From the NCBI GenBank assembly GCA_036265325.1, contig DATAPH010000020.1:1-13057 (forward strand): a DNA stretch of 13,057 bases. Reading direction: 5' to 3'. Of the stretch, positions 5,778-12,377 are shown piece by piece; positions within the stretch are counted from its first letter, which is position 1, and each line of letters begins with the position of its first letter. This DNA comes from AC-51 sp036265325 (lineage in GTDB: Bacteria; Actinomycetota; UBA4738; HRBIN12). The notes below the pieces were generated by a model. The model saw only the letters and a program-made list of their open reading frames with translations, made no database searches and was not told the DNA's origin. The position numbers and the translations under genes were made by a program.

Positions 5778-7081
5778 GAGACGGTTCTGATGGCCGCGAC
5801 GGTTCGTTCGACCAACCTCTCGGCGTCGTCGTCGCTGAGCGTGAAGGGCGGTCCGAGCATGATGAGGTCGCCGTTCACGCCGTCGACGTGGCCGGTCGAG
5901 GAGTAGAGCAGCAGGCCCGCCTCGCGCGCGGCCCCGAGCACGCGTTCGGTCGCCTGTTCGGGCCTCGGGATCGGCGCCTTCTCGTCCCGGTCGCTCACCA
6001 ACTCGATCCCGAGCATCATCCCGATACCGCGAACGTCGCCGACGACCGCCACGTCGTCGAGCGCGGCCGACAGATCGCCCTTGATCTTCGCGCCGAGGTC
6101 GCGCGAGCGATCGACGAGCCCGTCGTCACGCAGACGCCGCAGCGCCGCCAGCGCGACCGCCGCGCCGAGCGCGTTGTGCGACCAGGTGAACCCGTGTACG
6201 AATCCCTTCGGCGCGACGGTCTCGTAGATCTCGCCGCTCGCGGCGGCGAACCCGAACGGGACGTAGCCGCTCGTCGTTCCCTTGCCCGCCGTGATGATGT
6301 CAGGCGTCACGCCCCACTGGTCGACGCCGAACCACCGGCCGGTACGACCGAAGCCGGTCATCACCTCGTCCGCGATCACCAGGACGCCGTAGCGGTGGCA
6401 TACCTCGACGATCTTGGGCCAGTAGTCGTCGCACGGAACACTGGCGGCCAGCGTGGCGCCCGAAACCGGTTCCGCGATGAACGCGGCGATGGTCTCGGGC
6501 CCGTAGGACTCGATCATCCGCTGCACCTCGGCGGCGTGCCAGTCGCCGCAGCCGTCCGGATGCGACGGGTTCTCGCAGCGGTACTCGTAGGCTCGCGGCG
6601 CGTGCAGGAACCGCCCGAGCCACGGCGTGTACGGCTTCCGCAGCGGCTCCTTGCCCGAAAGGTCGAGCGCTCCAAGCGTGTTGCCGTGGTACGAGGACCG
6701 CCGCGCGATCACCGCGGTCCGCCCTGCCTGGCCGACCGCGAGATGATATGTGCGCGCGAGCTTGATCGCGGTCTCGACGGCCTCGGAGCCCCCGCTCACC
6801 GGATAGATCCGGGCGTCGGGGACCGGCAGGACGGTGGCGAGCTCGTCGGCGTACGTCTCGAGCGCCTCCGTCGTGAACATCGTTCCGTGGACGTATTGCG
6901 TCTTGTCGAGCTGCGTGGTCGCCGCGTCGATCAGCGACCGGTCGCCGTGGCCGACGCCGACGACGATCGCCCCGCCCGCGGCGTCGAGGTATCGCTTCCC
7001 ATCCGCGTCGGTGATCCACGCGCCCTCGGCGGACACCGCGGTCGGCAACGGCCGCTCGACGCGAGAAAAGATATGGCTCAT
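5774..7081 (-). CDS. Class III PLP-dependent aminotransferase (aspartate aminotransferase family)
   Basis: A 435-residue fold-type I, class III aminotransferase, the group that moves omega-amino groups (GABA, beta-alanine, diamines, ornithine) to 2-oxo acids. Landmarks are VSGGSEAVETAIKLAR (95-110, phosphate-binding SGGSE), SSYHGNTLG (129-137), FIAEPVSG (201-208), VLVIADEVMTGFGRTG (233-248) with pyridine-nitrogen ligand D238, the Schiff-base lysine K267 in ITAGKGTTSG, and HGFTWSHNALG (296-306). The YRCENPSHPDGCG insertion (167-179) is seen in related 'aspartate aminotransferase family' proteins. I use the ATG at 7081 (MSHIFSRVER) because the longer frame runs antisense to nothing recognisable and through the 49-aa gene. 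The start is 10 nt after the stop of that small gene, and the stop overlaps the deacetylase start. Amino donor and acceptor cannot be named. Confidence 0.92.
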   Translation of the reverse strand: MSHIFSRVERPLPTAVSAEGAWITDADGKRYLDAAGGAIVVGVGHGDRSLIDAATTQLDKTQYVHGTMFTTEALETYADELATVLPVPDARIYPVSGGSEAVETAIKLARTYHLAVGQAGRTAVIARRSSYHGNTLGALDLSGKEPLRKPYTPWLGRFLHAPRAYEYRCENPSHPDGCGDWHAAEVQRMIESYGPETIAAFIAEPVSGATLAASVPCDDYWPKIVEVCHRYGVLVIADEVMTGFGRTGRWFGVDQWGVTPDIITAGKGTTSGYVPFGFAAASGEIYETVAPKGFVHGFTWSHNALGAAVALAALRRLRDDGLVDRSRDLGAKIKGDLSAALDDVAVVGDVRGIGMMLGIELVSDRDEKAPIPRPEQATERVLGAAREAGLLLYSSTGHVDGVNGDLIMLGPPFTLSDDDAERLVERTVAAIRTVS

Positions 7082-7091
7082 CGCGCCGCCG

Positions 7092-7241
7092 TCACTCGAC
7101 CGGAGGTTCCTTACGCGAGTCGTCGGAGAGCTGCTCGGCCAGGCGGTCGCCACGCGACGCGCGGAGCCGCTTGATCTCGGCGGCCCAGTCATCCTCCAGC
7201 GGTTCGTCGCCGGTGAGCTCGTCGCGAGGTTCGTCGGGCAT
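7092..7241 (-). CDS. Small acidic hypothetical protein (49 aa)
   Basis: I do not recognise this gene. It encodes 49 residues starting MPDEPRDELTGDEPLEDDWA and ending RKEPPVE. About 16 of the residues are acidic and 8 basic, giving a net charge near -8. There is no cysteine, signal peptide or membrane segment. Residues about 18-38 (DDWAAEIKRLRASRGDRLAEQ) could form one amphipathic helix. It fills the gap between the CoA-transferase beta gene (stop 11 nt upstream) and the class III aminotransferase (start 10 nt downstream), on the same strand and in the same tight layout, which is the main argument that it is translated. Its start has only a weak GAG-type ribosome site, so coupling is likely. 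A role as a helper peptide for a neighbour is speculation. Confidence 0.55.
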   Translation of the reverse strand: MPDEPRDELTGDEPLEDDWAAEIKRLRASRGDRLAEQLSDDSRKEPPVE

Positions 7242-7252
7242 CGACGCTCAGA

Positions 7253-8029
7253 TTACTTGGTGTAGATGCCCTGAGGATCGAGCTCCTCGCGGATCAGGCG
7301 GAGCTCCTCAGCGGTTGGCGCCGGCGTCTCGCCGAGATCGGCCGCGACCCGCGGCCCCCAACCCATGTTGTCGCGCACGTCGTCCAGCGTGACGCCGGGA
7401 TGCGTCGTGAGGAGCGTCATCTCCCCGGTCGCCTCGTCGAAGCCGTACGTGCCGAGGTCGGTCACGACGCTCGTCGGGCCGCTTCCCCACCACCCGCGTG
7501 CGGCGTCGTGCGCCGGATCGCCGCTATGCCCCGGCGACGTGCGGAAATGCAGCTCCTCGACGAACGACCGCTGCGCCTGCCGCATGATCACCAGGATCTG
7601 CTTCGCGTGGATCGCGATCTCACAGGCGCCGCCCGAGCCCGGCAGCCGCACCTTCGGGTGCTCGTAGTCGCCGATCACGGTGGTGTTCAGGTTGCCGAAC
7701 CGGTCGATCTGCGCGCCGCCGAGGAACGCGACGTCGACGTGACCGCGCTGCAGGTAGTACGCGAAGAGCTCGTACATCGACACGATCGACGTTGAGCCGG
7801 TCGCAAGCGTTGGGTCGCCGATCGACAGCGGCAATCGTTCGGGGCGCGCGCCGTACACGCCGGACTCGTAGATCAACTGCAGCTCCGGCGCGACCGTCCA
7901 CTGCGCGAGGTTGCATACGATGTTGGGCAGACCCACACCGACGAAACAGTTGTGCGCGCCGCCGAGCAGCCGCGCGCTCGCGGCGATCATGATCTCGTTC
8001 TTCGAGTACGGACGCTCGACGTCGCTCAC
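7253..8029 (-). CDS. CoA-transferase subunit beta (glutaconate CoA-transferase/IpdB-like family)
   Basis: This 258-residue protein is the beta subunit of a family I-type CoA-transferase, which passes CoA between acyl-CoA and a free carboxylate through a glutamyl-CoA thioester. Visible are YSKNEIMIAASARLL (8-22), CFVGVGLPNIVCNLAQ (28-43), the IYESG segment with E55 in the position of the catalytic beta-Glu (Glu54 in glutaconate CoA-transferase), VDVAFLGGAQIDRFGNLNTT, LPGSGGACEIA, and the C-terminal HPGVTLDDVRDNMGW. The overall pattern also resembles IpdB of mycobacterial sterol-ring degradation, a hydrolase that as I recall lacks this glutamate; its presence here favours true CoA transfer. The GTG at 8029 overlaps the alpha-subunit stop (GTGA), so the two subunits are probably made in equal amounts. 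Upstream in-frame codons lie within the alpha gene and were not used. Confidence 0.88.
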   Translation of the reverse strand: MSDVERPYSKNEIMIAASARLLGGAHNCFVGVGLPNIVCNLAQWTVAPELQLIYESGVYGARPERLPLSIGDPTLATGSTSIVSMYELFAYYLQRGHVDVAFLGGAQIDRFGNLNTTVIGDYEHPKVRLPGSGGACEIAIHAKQILVIMRQAQRSFVEELHFRTSPGHSGDPAHDAARGWWGSGPTSVVTDLGTYGFDEATGEMTLLTTHPGVTLDDVRDNMGWGPRVAADLGETPAPTAEELRLIREELDPQGIYTK

Positions 8030-8949
8030 GCGTACCGCCCGTAATCGACCTCGCCAGACAACGCCTGCTCGGGACGCAGCGAATCCCACCGCGCGTCGCC
8101 GAACTTCTCGACGTACTCGGCGTGGTTCGCGGTTCCGTGCACCCACTCGTCGAGCCACGCCTCCAGCGACGCCTGCTCCTTCGCGATCGCGTCCCAGTCC
8201 AGGTAGAACCGGTTGTCGCGGTCGTAGTACCCCTGTGCGAACGACGGGTGACAGCCGAACGGCTCCTCGACCACCGCGTCGACGATCGCGCCGGGGATCA
8301 CGGTGCGGTTGGGGTCCCGCCTGATCGTCGATTCCTCGACGACTTCCTCGACCACGACGATCACGTGCTCCGCTGCGAACGCGACCTCCTTCTGGCAGCC
8401 GAGCAAGCCCCAGATCTGGGTGTCGCCGTCGGCGTCCGCGCGCTGCGCGGCGACGATCGCAACGTTCGGTCGCAGCGGCGGCACCACGTACACCTCGGTG
8501 CCGTCGTCGTAGGGCGACGTCATCGGCTTGATCTTCGGGTTCACCCGCGGGATGTCCGACTCGTAGTAGCTCCGGATCGGGAAGAACGGCAGGTTCGCCG
8601 CGCCCGCCATGTAGCGCGACACCATCCCGAAGTGGGAGTACTCCTCGATCTCGAGCGGCTCGGGGTCGGCGTGCTCGATCCGCCGCCGGACCGCATGCAG
8701 GTTCCCCACGCCGGGGTTACCCATCCAGCTGAAGATCAGCTTCGAGGCGACGCCCGCGCCGATCATCTGGTCGTAGATCACGTCGGGCGTCATCCGCGCG
8801 AGCGTGAGGTCCCGGCGACGCTGCCGGATGATCTCGTGGCCCGCGGCGAACGAGATCAGGTGCGTGAACCCTTCGATCGCCACGGTGTCGCCGTCGTGCA
8901 CCAGCTCGGCCACGGCGTCGTGCATCGTCGCGACTTTGTCAGAGCTCAT
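8026..8949 (-). CDS. CoA-transferase subunit alpha (glutaconate CoA-transferase/IpdA-like family)
   Basis: A 307-residue alpha subunit that pairs with the beta subunit encoded immediately downstream. It begins MSSDKVATMHDAVAELV, with VHDGDTVAIEGFTH (17-30) as the family's N-terminal strand-turn. It continues with HEIIRQRRRDLTL (38-50), IFSWMGNPGVGNLHAVRR (72-89), YMAGAANLPFFPIRS (113-127), MTSPYDDG (143-150) and a central core VIVVVEEVV (196-204). The C-terminal part, QGYYDRDNRFYLDWDAIAK, is typical of GctA-like subunits. The ATG at 8949 is preceded by AGAGGACGGGGAG at good spacing, a strong Shine-Dalgarno, so the 16-residue longer frame is not used. The gene overlaps the end of the VOC gene by 11 nt. 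The acid it activates is unknown; relatives use glutaconate, glutarate or ring-cleavage acids. Confidence 0.88.
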   Translation of the reverse strand: MSSDKVATMHDAVAELVHDGDTVAIEGFTHLISFAAGHEIIRQRRRDLTLARMTPDVIYDQMIGAGVASKLIFSWMGNPGVGNLHAVRRRIEHADPEPLEIEEYSHFGMVSRYMAGAANLPFFPIRSYYESDIPRVNPKIKPMTSPYDDGTEVYVVPPLRPNVAIVAAQRADADGDTQIWGLLGCQKEVAFAAEHVIVVVEEVVEESTIRRDPNRTVIPGAIVDAVVEEPFGCHPSFAQGYYDRDNRFYLDWDAIAKEQASLEAWLDEWVHGTANHAEYVEKFGDARWDSLRPEQALSGEVDYGRYA

Positions 8950-9352
8950 CCGGCCGCTCCCCGTCCTCTCGGCCGTCTCTCGGTCCGCGCAAGACACAGA
9001 ACTCGTTGCCCTCGATGTCCTCCATGACGGTGCAGAACGTCGACTGCCCGTCGACCACGCTGGCGTCCTTCGAGACGTAGTCGACCTCGGTGGCGCCGAG
9101 CCGGCGGAGCCGATCGACCTCTTCCCGCATCGTTCCCGTCGGCCGCAGGTCCAGGTGGACGCGGTTCTTCGCCGTCTTCGGCTCGGGAACGGGCTGGAAG
9201 AAGATCCCCCGCGTCTGCCCGCTCGGGTCGGCGATGTACGCGCCCTCCGGGTCGGGATCGACCACGTCGTAGCCGAGCGCGGCGGCCCAGAATGTCGCCA
9301 CGCGGACGGGATCGCCTGTGTCGAAAGTGAGCGTGTCGGGCGCGAGCCCCAC
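8939..9352 (-). CDS. VOC-family (glyoxalase-like) protein
   Basis: A 137-residue single protein of the vicinal oxygen chelate superfamily, best matching the Glyoxalase_6-like type. The first beta-alpha-beta-beta-beta unit runs LTFDTGDPVRVATFWAAALGY (8-28) to FFQPVPEPKTAKNRVHLDL (51-69), where H66 sits at a usual metal-ligand position. The second unit runs from REEVDRLRRLGA to MEDIEGNEFCVLRGP (110-124), with E117 as the other likely ligand. Such proteins are metal-dependent lyases, isomerases, dioxygenases or binding proteins, and the activity cannot be told. The GTG start shares its G with the TAG stop of the upstream aminotransferase (TAGTG), and a GGGGG run just before it may serve as the ribosome site. 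Operon context suggests a role on a pathway intermediate or its by-product. Confidence 0.85.
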   Translation of the reverse strand: MGLAPDTLTFDTGDPVRVATFWAAALGYDVVDPDPEGAYIADPSGQTRGIFFQPVPEPKTAKNRVHLDLRPTGTMREEVDRLRRLGATEVDYVSKDASVVDGQSTFCTVMEDIEGNEFCVLRGPRDGREDGERPDEL

Positions 9353-10656
9353 TACGCCCCCGCTTCGACCTCGGCCACGACCTCTTCGAAGATCTCGAGC
9401 GCGGCGTGCGCCTGGTCCTCACGGAACACCAACGGCGGGCTCACCCGCACGTCGGCGTCGCCACACCCGAGGATCAACAGTCCCTTGCGGAACGAGGCCT
9501 GCTCGATCGCCGCGGCCTGAGCGTGATCGGCGAAGGTCATGCCGATCCACAACGCTCGGCCCCGCACGTCGGTGATGATGGGGTGCCGCGACTGGATGTC
9601 GCGCAAGCCCGCGAGCAACACGTCGCCGACCGCCTTGGCGTTGTCGATCAGGCCCTCTTCCTCGATCACGTCGAAGGTGGCGAGGGCCGCGGCGCAGGGC
9701 ACCGGCGACCCGCCGTACGTCGAGCCGTGCGCGCCGAGCTCCCAGACCATCAGGTCCTCGCGAGCGATCATCGCGCCGAGCGGGAGCCCGCTCGCGATGC
9801 CCTTGCCCGACAAGACGACGTCCGGCGTCACGCCCTCCTGCTCGATCGCCCACATCGTGCCGCTCCGCCCGACGCCGGACTGCACCTCATCGCAGACGAG
9901 CAGGATCCCGTGGCGGTCGCACAGCTCGCGCAGATACCGGAACCAGCCCTCGGGCGGCAGAACGTACCCGCCCTCGCCGAGCCACGACTCCACGATGATC
10001 GCCGCGACCTCGGTCGGCGAGACCATCCGCTGGAACAGGACCTCTTCGATGTAGTCGAAGTCGCCATAGAAGGAGTGGTACACGCTCGGCAGCATCGGCC
10101 CGAAGTTCGTGCGGTACTTGGACTTCGACGCAGTCAGCGTGACCGAGCCCATCGAGCGGCCATGGAACGACTGGTAGAAGCCGATGAGGTACTGCCGGCC
10201 GGTCGCATACCGGGACAGCTTGATCGCCGCCTCGACCGCCTCGGTGCCGGAGTTCGACAGGAAGGCCCTCGCCGCGGGGAACGGCGCGAGCTGGTCCAGC
10301 CGCTCGCAGACGTCGGAGTAGATCGGCAGGTAGAAGTCCGACGCCGAGTAGTGGAGCAGCTCCGACGCCTGACGGTGGACCGCCTCGACCACCTTCGGAT
10401 GGCAGTGACCGGTCGAGGTGACCGCGATCCCCGCGTTCAGGTCCAGGAAGATGTTGCCGTCGACGTCCTCGACGATCGAGCCGGCGCCGCGCCGGGGCAC
10501 GAACGGGTACGCGCGCGGGAGCGACGGCGACGTGACCCTTCGGTCGCGCTCGATCCGGGCCATCGCCTCCGGCCCCGGCAGCTCGGTGACCAGCTTGGGC
10601 CGGCTCTGGCCCGCGAGGCCGTCGTACGTGAGCGTCGAGTCCGTGGTCGTGCTCAC
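9352..10656 (-). CDS. Class III aminotransferase, GABA/ornithine/acetylornithine type
   Basis: A 434-residue PLP enzyme of class III, distinct from the one at 5774-7081. It has a GPEAMARIERD segment (28-38) and FVPRRGAGSIVEDVDGN (52-68). The phosphate loop SNSGTEAVEAAIKL is at 134-147, QSFHGRSMGSVTLTASK at 162-178, and IVESWLGEGGY (221-231) follows. ILLVCDEVQSGVGRSG (251-266) carries D256, and the Schiff-base lysine is K285 in LSGKGIASGLPLG. GSTYGGSPV is at 311-319. This layout fits 4-aminobutyrate or ornithine aminotransferases that make semialdehydes. The partner is probably the aldehyde dehydrogenase encoded just upstream, whose stop it overlaps by 4 nt (GTGA). Its GTG is preceded by GGTGATC with 5-nt spacing, a good anti-Shine-Dalgarno match. 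The much longer frame upstream of this GTG is an antisense-free shadow of the dehydrogenase gene. Confidence 0.92.
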   Translation of the reverse strand: MSTTTDSTLTYDGLAGQSRPKLVTELPGPEAMARIERDRRVTSPSLPRAYPFVPRRGAGSIVEDVDGNIFLDLNAGIAVTSTGHCHPKVVEAVHRQASELLHYSASDFYLPIYSDVCERLDQLAPFPAARAFLSNSGTEAVEAAIKLSRYATGRQYLIGFYQSFHGRSMGSVTLTASKSKYRTNFGPMLPSVYHSFYGDFDYIEEVLFQRMVSPTEVAAIIVESWLGEGGYVLPPEGWFRYLRELCDRHGILLVCDEVQSGVGRSGTMWAIEQEGVTPDVVLSGKGIASGLPLGAMIAREDLMVWELGAHGSTYGGSPVPCAAALATFDVIEEEGLIDNAKAVGDVLLAGLRDIQSRHPIITDVRGRALWIGMTFADHAQAAAIEQASFRKGLLILGCGDADVRVSPPLVFREDQAHAALEIFEEVVAEVEAGA

Positions 10657-12215
10657 TCGCTGATCACCGTCCGCGACTGCTCGCGCAGATAGCTGAGCAC
10701 GTAGTACGGCCCGCCGCCCGCCTTGCCGGTCGAGCCGGAGCCCTTCCAGCCGCCGAACGGCTGGACGCCCGGCCAGGCACCGGTCGTCGAGCCCGCACGC
10801 CGGTTCACGTACACGACGCCGGCCTGGATCTTCTGGAGCCACTCGTCGATCTCGGACTCGTCCTCGCTGAAGAACCCGGCGGTCAAGCCGAGCTCGGTCG
10901 CGTTCGACTTCTTGATCGCCTCGCCGAGCTCGTCGAACTTGCCGACGACGACGTACGGCGCGAACAGCTCCTGCGTCCACACGTAGCTGTCCTCGGGCGC
11001 TTCCACGACCGTCGGCTCGACGAACGTGCCTCGGGCGAGGTCGCCGTCGGTGATCCGGCGCCCGCCGGTGATCACGCGGCCGTTGGCCTCGGCCTCGGCG
11101 ACCGCCTTCTCGAACCGCTCCACCGCTGCGTCGTCGATCACCGGCGACAGGTACGCGTCCCGGTCGAGCGGGTTCTTCGGCGTGATCTGCTCCGTCTTGG
11201 TCTTGAGCAGGTCGACGAACCCGTCGTACACCTCGCTCTCGACGTAGACGCGCGAGCACGCCGAGCACTTCTGGCCGCCGTAGCCGAAGGCGCTGCGAAG
11301 CACGCCGTCGGTCGCCTTGTCCAGGTCGGCGTTCTTCGTGACGATCGTCGGGTTCTTGCCACCCATCTCGGCGATCACGGGCTTGGGGTGCTCCGTCGCG
11401 AAGTGCTTGTAGATGTCCATCCCGACCGGGTACGAACCGGTGAACGTGATGCCCTGCACGTCCTGATGGCGCACCAGGTGCGCGCCGGCCTCGTCGGCGC
11501 CCGGCACGAACTGGAACGCGCCGTGGGGCATGCCGGCGTCGCGCAGCACTTCGTACAGCTTGTAGCCGAGCAGCGAGCCGGTCGGGCTCGGCTTGAGTAC
11601 CACGGTGTTGCCCGCGACGAGCGCGCCCGACGACGGGCCGCCCGACAGCGCGAGCGGGAAGTTGAACGGGCTGATCACGGCCCACACGCCGTAGGGGCGC
11701 ATCACGTCGTAGTAGTCGCCGGCCGCGCCGAGGCCGCTCATCGGCACGTGGAAGCCGTCGTGCTTCTCCATCTCGTCGCAGTTCCAGCGGATCAGCTCCG
11801 CCGTCTCCTGCACGTCGCCGAGCGCCTCGAGGCGGTTCTTGCCGACCTCGAACGCCATCAGCGCCGCGAGCACGAACAGCCGGTCCTCGATCAGGTCTGC
11901 CGCCTTGCGGAGGATCCCGACGCGCTGCTGCCAGCCGAGGGCGTCCCAGTCGAGCGCGGCTTCCTTGGCGGCGGCAACGGCACGGTCGACCTGGTCGGTG
12001 CTCGCCTGCTGGATCGTGGCCACCACGAGGTCGTGGTCGATCGGCGAGCGCTCCTCGTAGACGGTGGTGCCTTCCTCTTCCTTGCCGTTGATCACGACGG
12101 GAACGTTGCCGCCGAGGTGCGCGCGGGCCTCGTTTACCGCGGCGTCGTAGGCGGCTTGCAGCTCCTCGTTGTCGGCGGACAGCGTGGCGTAGGTGATGCG
12201 GAACTTCTGGGTCAT
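10653..12215 (-). CDS. Aldehyde dehydrogenase, L-glutamate gamma-semialdehyde (P5C) dehydrogenase-like
   Basis: A 520-residue NAD(P)-dependent aldehyde dehydrogenase. Motifs are ISPFNFPLAL (181-190, N185 of the oxyanion site), VLKPSP (206-211), FTGS (258-261), EMGGKNP (283-289) with general base E283, and GGQKCSACSRVYV (313-325) with catalytic C317. The C-terminal GVQPFGGWKGSGSTGKAGG (483-501) is the layout of Delta1-pyrroline-5-carboxylate dehydrogenases (RocA/PutA type), as are the length and the N-terminal extension. That enzyme oxidises glutamate semialdehyde, the product of ornithine aminotransferase or proline oxidation, to glutamate; other omega-semialdehydes are possible here. The ATG at 12215 has AAGGGG at about 9-nt spacing. 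It is the first gene of the nine-gene operon and overlaps the following aminotransferase by 4 nt. Confidence 0.92.
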   Translation of the reverse strand: MTQKFRITYATLSADNEELQAAYDAAVNEARAHLGGNVPVVINGKEEEGTTVYEERSPIDHDLVVATIQQASTDQVDRAVAAAKEAALDWDALGWQQRVGILRKAADLIEDRLFVLAALMAFEVGKNRLEALGDVQETAELIRWNCDEMEKHDGFHVPMSGLGAAGDYYDVMRPYGVWAVISPFNFPLALSGGPSSGALVAGNTVVLKPSPTGSLLGYKLYEVLRDAGMPHGAFQFVPGADEAGAHLVRHQDVQGITFTGSYPVGMDIYKHFATEHPKPVIAEMGGKNPTIVTKNADLDKATDGVLRSAFGYGGQKCSACSRVYVESEVYDGFVDLLKTKTEQITPKNPLDRDAYLSPVIDDAAVERFEKAVAEAEANGRVITGGRRITDGDLARGTFVEPTVVEAPEDSYVWTQELFAPYVVVGKFDELGEAIKKSNATELGLTAGFFSEDESEIDEWLQKIQAGVVYVNRRAGSTTGAWPGVQPFGGWKGSGSTGKAGGGPYYVLSYLREQSRTVISE

Positions 12216-12224
12216 GGCGACTCG

Positions 12225-12240
12225 CCCCTTCCTGCAGGAA
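12225..12240 (-). promoter_or_regulatory. Shine-Dalgarno of the aldehyde dehydrogenase overlapped by a 12-bp palindrome
   Basis: On the reverse strand TTCCTGCAGGAA (12240-12229) is a perfect palindrome whose right arm runs into GGGG, giving GGAAGGGG before the ATG at 12215. The palindrome could be a protein-binding site, or its RNA could fold as a TTCC/GGAA stem that partly covers the ribosome site. Function is inferred only. Confidence 0.4.
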
Positions 12241-12258
12241 CACTGACGCGAGGTGGCC

Positions 12259-12264
12259 ATGCTA
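12259..12264 (-). promoter_or_regulatory. Candidate -10 box (TAGCAT) for the nine-gene operon
   Basis: TAGCAT on the reverse strand fits TANNNT, lies 43 nt before the ATG at 12215 and would leave a leader of about 35 nt holding the Shine-Dalgarno. The expected -35 position shows GGGCGG, a poor match, so support is limited. Confidence 0.3.
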
Positions 12265-12302
12265 GCCGGTGCCGCCGAGGCCCGCCCAGGGCTGCGTGAC
12301 CC

Positions 12303-12329
12303 TTCGTCGGCCGAAGAACCGACGTTCGG
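12303..12329. repeat. Nested inverted repeats, possible operator
   Basis: CGTCGG (12305-12310) is mirrored by CCGACG (12319-12324), CCGAA (12311-12315) by TTCGG (12325-12329), and the centre-left holds the 8-bp palindrome TCGGCCGA (12307-12314). A further CGTCGG lies at 12341-12346. The arrangement suits a dimeric regulator between divergent promoters, but short GC-rich repeats arise easily by chance. Confidence 0.35.
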
Positions 12330-12356
12330 CTGCGTGATTCCGTCGGTGGCCGGGCG

Positions 12357-12362
12357 TACGCT
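12357..12362 (+). promoter_or_regulatory. Candidate -10 box (TACGCT) for the FAH-family gene
   Basis: TACGCT fits TANNNT and ends 15 nt before the ATG at 12378. No Shine-Dalgarno precedes that ATG (the leader is pyrimidine-rich), so a very short leader is plausible. The same hexamer precedes the reverse-strand gene at 507. Confidence 0.28.
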
Positions 12363-12377
12363 TCGTCTCCCTTTCAT

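Larger units (their letters stand above)
12216..12377. promoter_or_regulatory. Divergent control region between the operon and the FAH-family gene
   Basis: These 162 bp separate two divergent start codons and are the longest non-coding stretch in the window. They must hold promoters in both directions. They contain a perfect 12-bp palindrome at 12229-12240, nested inverted repeats at 12303-12329, and candidate -10 boxes on each strand. No regulator gene is present nearby to match an operator. Confidence 0.7.

Noticed and set aside
4632..5906. Forward 424-codon open frame opposite the deacetylase gene
   Set aside because: Antisense shadow; the reverse-strand frame has the complete HDAC active site.
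5618..7174. Forward 518-codon open frame opposite the deacetylase and aminotransferase genes
   Set aside because: It is an antisense shadow caused by GC-rich codon bias, R/D/H-rich with no recognisable motif, while the reverse strand carries a full aminotransferase.
9352..12243. A 963-codon reverse-strand frame covering both the aminotransferase and the dehydrogenase region
   Set aside because: Only the part after the GTG at 10656 has family motifs. The rest is arginine/proline/glycine-rich out-of-frame reading of the aldehyde dehydrogenase gene.
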